This document shows, one piece after another, positions 57,600 through 64,000 of a stretch of 64,000 nt of DNA. This stretch comes from Bremia lactucae (taxonomy: Eukaryota; Oomycota; Peronosporomycetes; Peronosporales; Peronosporaceae). The DNA is taken from contig NC_090611.1 in assembly GCF_004359215.1 (NCBI RefSeq), forward strand, positions 4,491,113 to 4,555,112, given 5' to 3'. A program made the position numbers and the translations under genes. Every line of letters starts with the position of its first letter. Position 1 is the stretch's first letter. The notes beneath the pieces are model-generated. The model was not told the DNA's origin. It worked only from the letters and a program-made list of their open reading frames with translations, and did not search any database.

Positions 57600-58680
57600 C
57601 ACACCAGGTTGGCTTCTCGAACAAATAAGCGGTTCAACCTCCCTAATGAAATCACACCCAGGATACAGTCACCAACATCCTAAAAAAGAGTGACATATTT
57701 GAGGCTATGGTCTAACGTAGCTCAGTGCCAAACGGGTTCGAATTGTCCAACACCCTGCTGTGGAGGAAGCTATCCCCGTTGCATTTTAGGTCCTTCAGTG
57801 CTATAGTCGTGGAGAGGCTCTGACTGGGATCTCATTAAGATGAAACCCAAGGCCTATGCACAGAGCTTTAAGTTCCAGATGATGCAATTGAATTTTCTGC
57901 TAGCTGACTCCACAAGTTCCAGCAGCGACACCAGCTACGTTCTTCTCGGATTTAAGGTGAGAGTGGTTCTGCCGACAATGAAGCAATTAAAGTTGCTCAG
58001 CCTGGTCTGCTGACCACAATCGCCAAGTACAGTCTCTGTGATGTCTTTAATATGGATGGAACGGTAAGCAAGATTTGTAGCTTTCTTTTGGAGTTATACA
58101 TGGATGACAAATTTAGAACCATTACTCAGGCCTCTTTTACAATATGTGTCCCGATAAAACAATTCCGCAACAGTAACTTGAGGGTTTGAAAAAAGAAGGT
58201 TTGAGAGATGTTCCACTGTCGTAATTTTTATACTATTTCCTATAGTAACTGTCATTCTTTAGACACGCTTTACTCTCGCCTAAACAGCAAATGTGAACGG
58301 ATCAGAGAAGCTTCCTCCCTTTTTCATCGAGCATACTAGGAAACCGCGTGCTATTCAAATGAAAGACTGGTACTCAACTGGTATTCAGCCGTCGAAACAA
58401 CAAAAGGCCTGGATGACAAGAAACTAACATGTAGGTTTGTTCTGATTCATGCAAAACTCAGAAACCTTTGGTTTGTGTTTTTATCACCTGTTGCCTTACG
58501 GAAATATAAGCGCGGGATCCTTCTCCTCATTAAAATGCCATCTTCCACACTAAAGAGGGCCTTCAACTTAATCATATCAATGTTCTCCTCATTCCGCCCA
58601 ATGCAACATTTAAAATTCGGCCCATGGATGCTGTAGGCGGGCACGTCGTAATGCGGCCACGCTCTACTTAGGCACACACC
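57600..58680 (+). pseudogene. Tigger/pogo-type DDE transposase, decayed
   Basis: Pieces in three frames: TVTNILKKSDIFEAM (DNA-binding region end, about 57670-57712), GLLTTIAKYSLCDVFNMDGT (first catalytic Asp in FNMD, 58007-58066), NGSEKLPPFFIEHTRKPRAI near 58294-58353, KQQKAWMTRN, and NHINVLLIPPNATFKIRPMD at 58569-58629, equivalent to the LPPNTTS..QPMDAG motif. Many stops; no terminal repeats assigned. Confidence 0.75.
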
Positions 58681-58880
58681 CTAGCACAGCGAGGAAGCGG
58701 TTATACCTGCTTCTCTTGCGTGCAGTGAGGTAGTTGTGGTGGGCGCGTTAGTGACCTCACCCAACACACTAAGAGCTCTGGTTAAGTGTTGTCACGGGAG
58801 CGGTAATCCGTCTCCTCGTGCGCACTTACCAAGTAGGAAGTAGTTTTCAGACTGATTTATATTTAATAGAATTAAATACA
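58640..58880 (-). repeat. Right arm of a long inverted repeat
   Basis: The reverse complement matches 54331-54565 in order, including AATTCTATTAAATATAAAT, GTGCGCACGAGGAGACGG and ACAACTACCTCACT. It begins directly after the Tigger remnant. Confidence 0.65.
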
Positions 58881-58962
58881 AATACCTATTTTTACCAATT
58901 AAAATGGTATATCTATAGATATCATTTAATATGTATTGCGAGCGTATCTTTATAGATACCTC

Positions 58963-60052
58963 GCGTAACGGATGATGCTAGCCGTCATCACGGATGANNN
59001 NNNNNNNNNNNNNNNNNNNNNNNNNNNNNNNNNNNNNNNNNNNNNNNNNNNNNNNNNNNNNNNNNNNNNNNNNNNNNNNNNNNNNNNNNNNNNNNNNNNN
59101 NNNNNNNNNNNNNNNNNNNNNNNNNNNNNNNNNNNNNNNNNNNNNNNNNNNNNNNNNNNNNNNNNNNNNNNNNNNNNNNNNNNNNNNNNNNNNNNNNNNN
59201 NNNNNNNNNNNNNNNNNNNNNNNNNNNNNNNNNNNNNNNNNNNNNNNNNNNNNNNNNNNNNNNNNNNNNNNNNNNNNNNNNNNNNNNNNNNNNNNNNNNN
59301 NNNNNNNNNNNNNNNNNNNNNNNNNNNNNNNNNNNNNNNNNNNNNNNNNNNNNNNNNNNNNNNNNNNNNNNNNNNNNNNNNNNNNNNNNNNNNNNNNNNN
59401 NNNNNNNNNNNNNNNNNNNNNNNNNNNNNNNNNNNNNNNNNNNNNNNNNNNNNNNNNNNNNNNNNNNNNNNNNNNNNNNNNNNNNNNNNNNNNNNNNNNN
59501 NNNNNNNNNNNNNNNNNNNNNNNNNNNNNNNNNNNNNNNNNNNNNNNNNNNNNNNNNNNNNNNNNNNNNNNNNNNNNNNNNNNNNNNNNNNNNNNNNNNN
59601 NNNNNNNNNNNNNNNNNNNNNNNNNNNNNNNNNNNNNNNNNNNNNNNNNNNNNNNNNNNNNNNNNNNNNNNNNNNNNNNNNNNNNNNNNNNNNNNNNNNN
59701 NNNNNNNNNNNNNNNNNNNNNNNNNNNNNNNNNNNNNNNNNNNNNNNNNNNNNNNNNNNNNNNNNNNNNNNNNNNNNNNNNNNNNNNNNNNNNNNNNNNN
59801 NNNNNNNNNNNNNNNNNNNNNNNNNNNNNNNNNNNNNNNNNNGCTAGCCGTCATCACGGATGACGCTGGGCGTCATCCCTCCTAATGTGAATGCACCCAT
59901 GTGCATCACATCCACAAGGGTTGGTCACCAATGTGCACCACACCCGAGTGTTGGGTCTAATTACTATTATTTAGTAACTGACCATCCCCTTAAGTACACC
60001 AAGTGTACTTAACGGGGACTGTGTAACATAGGGGCAACTTTAGCCCGTTACA
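58963..60052 (+). repeat. LTR interrupted by an assembly gap
   Basis: Starts CGTAACGGATGATGCTAGCC and ends AACTTTAGCCCGTTACA. The right part holds short palindromic motifs (AGTACACCAAGTGTACTT). The ends fit an oomycete LTR, but its true length is unknown because of the gap. Confidence 0.5.
58998..59842. other. Assembly gap (845 N)
   Basis: 845 unknown bases. The 21 bases before (58977-58997) and after (59843-59863) the gap are identical. Confidence 1.
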
Positions 60053-60731
60053 GATGCTGACATCATCTCAGCATTAAATCGCCATTATCGCCGCCAGTAC
60101 CTTCATATGTCCTGAACTGTGACGAGCGTGGAGAGTTTGAGCTGTACAAGGTGGACCAGCTCTCATTAATGCGTTGCTCAATGGCAGTCTGGGACGAGAT
60201 CAGAAGTCAAACTGTTGCTAAGTGCTTCCATTAAACTGGTATGTTCAAACAGGGAGACAATAGGGAGTGCCACAGACAGCTATGGAAGATCTGAATGAGC
60301 AAGGTGGGAGACAAGAAGAGCACTACAGTGCTGTTAAAGCTGCTCGCAAAACGCAACATTGTCTCTGCATGGTAGCATTGTGCAAAGCGCCCTTAATTCC
60401 TAATTCCTAATTCCTGGATTTTTTAGAGGTTTCTGCCCAATCCCTCCCATCATTTCCCAATTTTTCCACTTCCCTCGCCATTTTGTAATAAAGCTCTACT
60501 GTTACTTATTATTTTCATTGAAATCTTATTGAGTATTAGATATAAGGTATCCCAACGGGATTGATGACCCAAATCCATAAAGTAACAGAGTTTAATAAGT
60601 ACTCCTACTCCCATTGGAGGTGACTGGAAATATATATAGAAAAGGTGGAGTGCACATAAACTATCTAATCAAAATTAATGATAGTAAGACATTACGCGAT
60701 TAAAAAGCTCTTGATGGTCCTTGCATGACAC
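60053..60731. other. Intergenic; short 8-bp tandem repeat
   Basis: No gene recognised. AATTCCTA is repeated in tandem around 60388-60412. Confidence 0.5.
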
Positions 60732-61493
60732 ATGGGTAAGAAGAAGAACGACTCGGCAATTATCACTTCCCGCAAAACCACCAAACCTACAAAAAGCAAG
60801 AGCAAGCCAGGCAGCGCCATCATGCGCCGCGAAACTGCAAATTGGGAGTCTGATAAAATACCTCCCGCACTTCACTTCGAGCCGCTGCACTACTCTTTGC
60901 ATGCCAAACAGCTGCACGACAAAATCTTTGCCTTGCCATGTTTCTTAACGCCCGCTGAATGCCAGCGCGTGTGCTCTTTTGCAGAACAAGAAGGGTATGA
61001 GCGTGTGACTCAACGGGCTAGCCGGGAGTATACATTTCTAGATAACGATCGACTCCTGCTACGACTTCCAGCATTCGCGGAGCTCCTTTGGAAGCGCATG
61101 CAGCCGCACGTACCAGTAGAGTGCGCGGGTATGCACGCTGTTGGACTTAATCCGGCTATCAGACTCTATCGTTATAAGACAGGGCAGATGTTTGGCTGTC
61201 ATGTCGACCAAAGCGACGTGGATCGGATGACAGGTTACCACAGTCGTTTTACGGTGCTTGTGTATTTAAACGATTCGACAGACTCGGACTTGCAAGGCGG
61301 TAATACAATCTTTTACTCGGACGAGACAAGTACTAACAAGGAGCAAGTACTTTTAAGTGTTGCTCCAAAAACGGGCTTAGCGCTGGTACATGGTCACGGC
61401 GATCAGTGCCTGCCACATGAAGGCGCGCTGGTTACTCGAGGAGCTAAGTATCTCTTGCGCACAGACGTCATGTACTCGAAAAAAGACAAGTGA
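60732..61493 (+). CDS. 2OG-Fe(II) oxygenase, prolyl 4-hydroxylase-like
   Basis: Non-haem iron dioxygenase using 2-oxoglutarate and O2. The substrate is not predictable. Single exon, 253 residues. Start at MGKKKND, with a basic N-terminus and no signal peptide. The catalytic domain covers about residues 62-248: FALPCFLTPAECQRV, YRYKTGQMFGCHVDQSD with iron ligands His157 and Asp159, TVLVYLND and LQGGNTIFY in the core barrel, and distal ligand His229 in LPHEGALVTRGAKYLLRTDV, where Lys239 or Arg243 would hold 2OG. All required residues are present. The absence of a secretion signal suggests a cytosolic or nuclear target rather than collagen-type substrates. Convergent with the nucleoporin gene, 77 bp apart. 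Confidence 0.88.
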   Translation: MGKKKNDSAIITSRKTTKPTKSKSKPGSAIMRRETANWESDKIPPALHFEPLHYSLHAKQLHDKIFALPCFLTPAECQRVCSFAEQEGYERVTQRASREYTFLDNDRLLLRLPAFAELLWKRMQPHVPVECAGMHAVGLNPAIRLYRYKTGQMFGCHVDQSDVDRMTGYHSRFTVLVYLNDSTDSDLQGGNTIFYSDETSTNKEQVLLSVAPKTGLALVHGHGDQCLPHEGALVTRGAKYLLRTDVMYSKKDK

Positions 61494-61570
61494 TTCCCAT
61501 ATTAAGCGAACGTAACTGGATTAGATTAGTATTTGCGTAAATAGACGGGAAGCGAAGGTTGATGTCTGTC

Positions 61571-64000
61571 CTACTCGCTTGACGCTAGTTCGCGTAATCG
61601 TCTCGCAGTAGCGTGGATGAAGGGGTTACTCTGCGAGGAACAATATTAGTGAATATATAACTTAATACGAAAATTCTTTTAATGCGTACCTCAATGTCGC
61701 TGATAATGACAAGCACTTTGTCAAGTGTTTGCTGAATGACGCGTTCGCTTGGGGCCGCTTCGGGTTGACCCAAGTAGTGAACGAAATGAAACAGCAGCAC
61801 CATGAGCATGTTCTCGACAATAAACATCAAACTATCAGTTTGGTATTCCAATATATGCTCCAATTGTGCCGTCTCGCATTGGTGGTCTTGAAGAATGGAG
61901 CGCTGTTCCGATCTCGCAGAGGAATTAGCGGTTGAATTGATCGGTGCAGCTTCTTTTTTAAAAGCTATTACAGCATCTACAAGCTGCTTGCTGGTTTCAA
62001 AAGCAAAGACTACAGAGTCAAAGCGGGTGGCAAATTCGTTCAGTGACGGCGCGAGGGTCCACAGCGGGTCCGTAGCTGCCGCAAACGCGTGAGGGTCTAC
62101 TGAAGACATAGAAGGAAAGTGGTTTTTGTTTTGCACCTGTGCCTTGTTGGTGATTGATAACAACGGAGCTGCCCGACCAGCTTTGCTGCTCTCGCTCACT
62201 GCAATCATCATTCGACTCGCGCAGAAAGCGACAGCGCTGCAGAGAATCATTCGAGACGCGTACAACTTCTCTTCATCCAGCAAGGATAAATGAAGTAGAC
62301 TAGCGCTACCACTGGACTTTACGGCCGTCGAGTCGCTTTGCTCCAACAGCTTGTCTTCACAATCTACACATAAGAAACTCTTGACGGCATCGTTTTCCTT
62401 TTCCTCGATGGACTGGTTCCACCATGAAATATTGGCATTGTCGCTCATATCGTCAGGGTCATTGCTGGGAGGCACAAGCCCAACACAAAAGTACAAAAAG
62501 ACCTGAAGAATCAGTTGTGAGATTTTCTCCCACTTGGCTGTCGCCAGCGTCTGCTCACACAGGTCAGGGAATTGAATAATGTAGCGAAAGACAAACGTCA
62601 CATACGAGACTTCTCGAAGTAATTCGACGGAAATGGGCTGCATTTGAAGGCCATCTGCACACAGTTTTAATGCTGATGTGAAGAGCTTTCGGTTCTTATT
62701 CACAAAATGAAGTACTTGGCGGGTAAGAGTCTCGTTCTTTGGCAAAGACGCACAGCATGCACTTAATAAACGCGCCACCGGAAGCCACTTGCGGTAGTAG
62801 ACAGCTTCGATGCGCTGGAATACTTCGACCGACGCAAAAGATCGAGAATTGTTTTGTTGTGGTAGATACTGTGGCCGGTGCGTAGGCAAATTGCGTGCAT
62901 CTGACAATACACGGATTAAACCACCTTCTAACAGCGCTGCTGCTCCTTCTTGTGTGTCTGCAACCTTCGCAAATAGGGACAAGAAGCACTCATACATAGT
63001 GCCAATTGTCGTCGCGTCCAATTCCGGTCGAATCACATTACTTTTAACCATAGTCGAACTGCCACTACTACGCTCAAAGGCCGCTGCATCCATCTCACTA
63101 AGCTTTTTAAAAATCTCAATAAAGTGCAAGAGATACCCGCGCTCACTAAACACAGTAACAATCAACGAATTGTCTTCAAAAGCGACCAGGGACTCCAATA
63201 CTGATACGGCAAGTGCCATACTGAGAGTATCTTCGCCATCACTAGCATCTTGGCATACAAGATCAACGACTTGATTAAAGAGCAGATGCCGAATACGCTG
63301 TTCTTGGCTAAGTGAAGGCATTGCACGGCTAGCTTTCGCCAAAAGCGAATCGTGCGAAGCACGACTTGGTAGGACGTGCAACACATGAACGATGCACGAG
63401 TACAACAGCGTCCGCGAATTACGCGAAGCTGACGGGTTTCCAGTCGAAGCTGCGCTACTGTAGATAGCATGGAACAACAATTCCAGATAGCTCATATTTT
63501 GTTGATAGCGACTTTCTGGAAGGGCACGCAGTCGGCTTTCGTCATTCGCATTACTAAGCTGCGAGAAAATCATCAGAGCAATCCTTGACACGATCTCGAA
63601 TAATTGAGCAGATGCACAATTCTTCTCGGTCAATTTACTCAGGACAAACGTGACAATGCCGCTCATTAAAGTTCTCCGGACTTCCGCCGACTTAAAAGAT
63701 TCCAACCCCTGCCATAAACTCGTTGATTCAAGTCTTTCTTGTTCGCAAGGCAGCGCAAGGAAGTCCAAGGCAATCACCTCCAGCAGTTCACGCATTGAAT
63801 TTAGTGCATGACTTTCAGCTGCAATCCGCTCAGAGTAGATGTTCCACTGCACGGCCCATTGAACAAATCTTTCAGCAGCAGCTTCAGCACTATCCTGACT
63901 TGTGATGCTGTTTGCACCATCACCAGTCACACGAATTCTCTTGGTAGACGATGAGTAGAATTCGCTCATTCCATTTTCATTTGCGGTGACATCAAGAGTT
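61571..64000 (-). CDS. Nup205/Nup192-type nucleoporin, C-terminal part (runs off window)
   Basis: Probable inner-ring scaffold nucleoporin of the nuclear pore. The frame is open from the window edge (64000) through 61690 for about 770 codons. The ATG at 63967-63969 is not necessarily the start. Helical-repeat protein without zinc or catalytic motifs; recognisable text is TMYECFLSLFAKVADTQEGA with ALLEGGLIRVLSD, followed by the KWLPVARLLSACCASL block, as in Nup205 C-termini. A 59-nt intron 61631-61689 (GAG|GTACGC..TCGCAG) is better than reading through, because it gives SDIESNPFIHATARRL and a stop at 61571. Family call moderate. Confidence 0.7.

Noticed and set aside
57720..57760. tRNA-like GGGTTCGAATTG stretch
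   Set aside because: Surrounding bases do not form acceptor and anticodon stems.
58972..59863. Three ~290-codon open frames across the N gap
   Set aside because: They consist almost wholly of unknown bases and are artefacts of the gap.
1..64000. CRISPR arrays, bacterial operons, phage or plasmid features
   Set aside because: The window is clearly eukaryotic; no regularly spaced short direct repeats were seen.
1..64000. Secreted RXLR or Crinkler effector genes
   Set aside because: I checked the open frames for a signal peptide followed by RxLR/EER or LFLAK-type motifs and found none convincing.

Overview
The window looks like a piece of an oomycete nuclear genome, most likely a Peronosporales pathogen such as a downy mildew or Phytophthora relative. 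No single marker proves the taxon. The reasons are: eukaryotic housekeeping genes with few, very short introns (58-82 nt, GT..AG), core-promoter-like TCATTTC motifs just upstream of start codons, a multi-IQ unconventional myosin, and a dense background of decayed chromodomain Ty3/Gypsy retrotransposons of the type that fills oomycete genomes.

Layout. 1-18.8 kb is a graveyard of at least three overlapping Gypsy elements (protease, RT, RNase H, integrase and chromodomain remnants, all carrying stops and frameshifts) with LTRs of three families whose ends share TGTAACGGGG / CCCCGTTACA. 19.0-35.7 kb is a gene island: a Sec12/PREB-like WD40 membrane protein (+), an ABHD18-type alpha/beta hydrolase (-), IMP3 (-) and CBF5/dyskerin (+) sharing a 156-bp divergent promoter, a LENG1-like CIR-domain protein (+) convergent with ribosomal protein RPL8/uL2 (-), a serine/threonine kinase (-) and a ~1,400-codon myosin (-) with one in-frame TAA in its motor domain. 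35.7-41 kb holds nested insertions: a MULE-type DNA transposon with ~41-bp terminal inverted repeats sits inside an LTR, which itself sits inside an inverted LTR of another family. 40.9-48.2 kb is the only complete LTR-to-LTR Gypsy element; its pol carries an internal ~810-bp inversion and it has an extra coding-like block before the 3' LTR. 48.2-60.7 kb is further debris: RNase H, gag and integrase fragments, a decayed Tigger/pogo transposase, and an LTR broken by an 845-N assembly gap. 60.7-64 kb returns to genes: a 2OG-Fe(II) prolyl-4-hydroxylase-like oxygenase (+), convergent with the 3' part of a Nup205/Nup192-type nucleoporin (-) that runs off the window.

How the genes relate. IMP3 (U3 snoRNP, 18S processing), CBF5 (H/ACA pseudouridylation) and RPL8 (60S subunit) lie within about 4.7 kb, a small ribosome-biogenesis cluster; the shared IMP3-CBF5 promoter suggests co-expression. 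The other genes (ER export GEF, hydrolase, kinase, myosin, nucleoporin, oxygenase) look like unrelated housekeeping genes kept together as a gene-dense island between repeat blocks. All annotation rests on reading the sequence; no database search was run.
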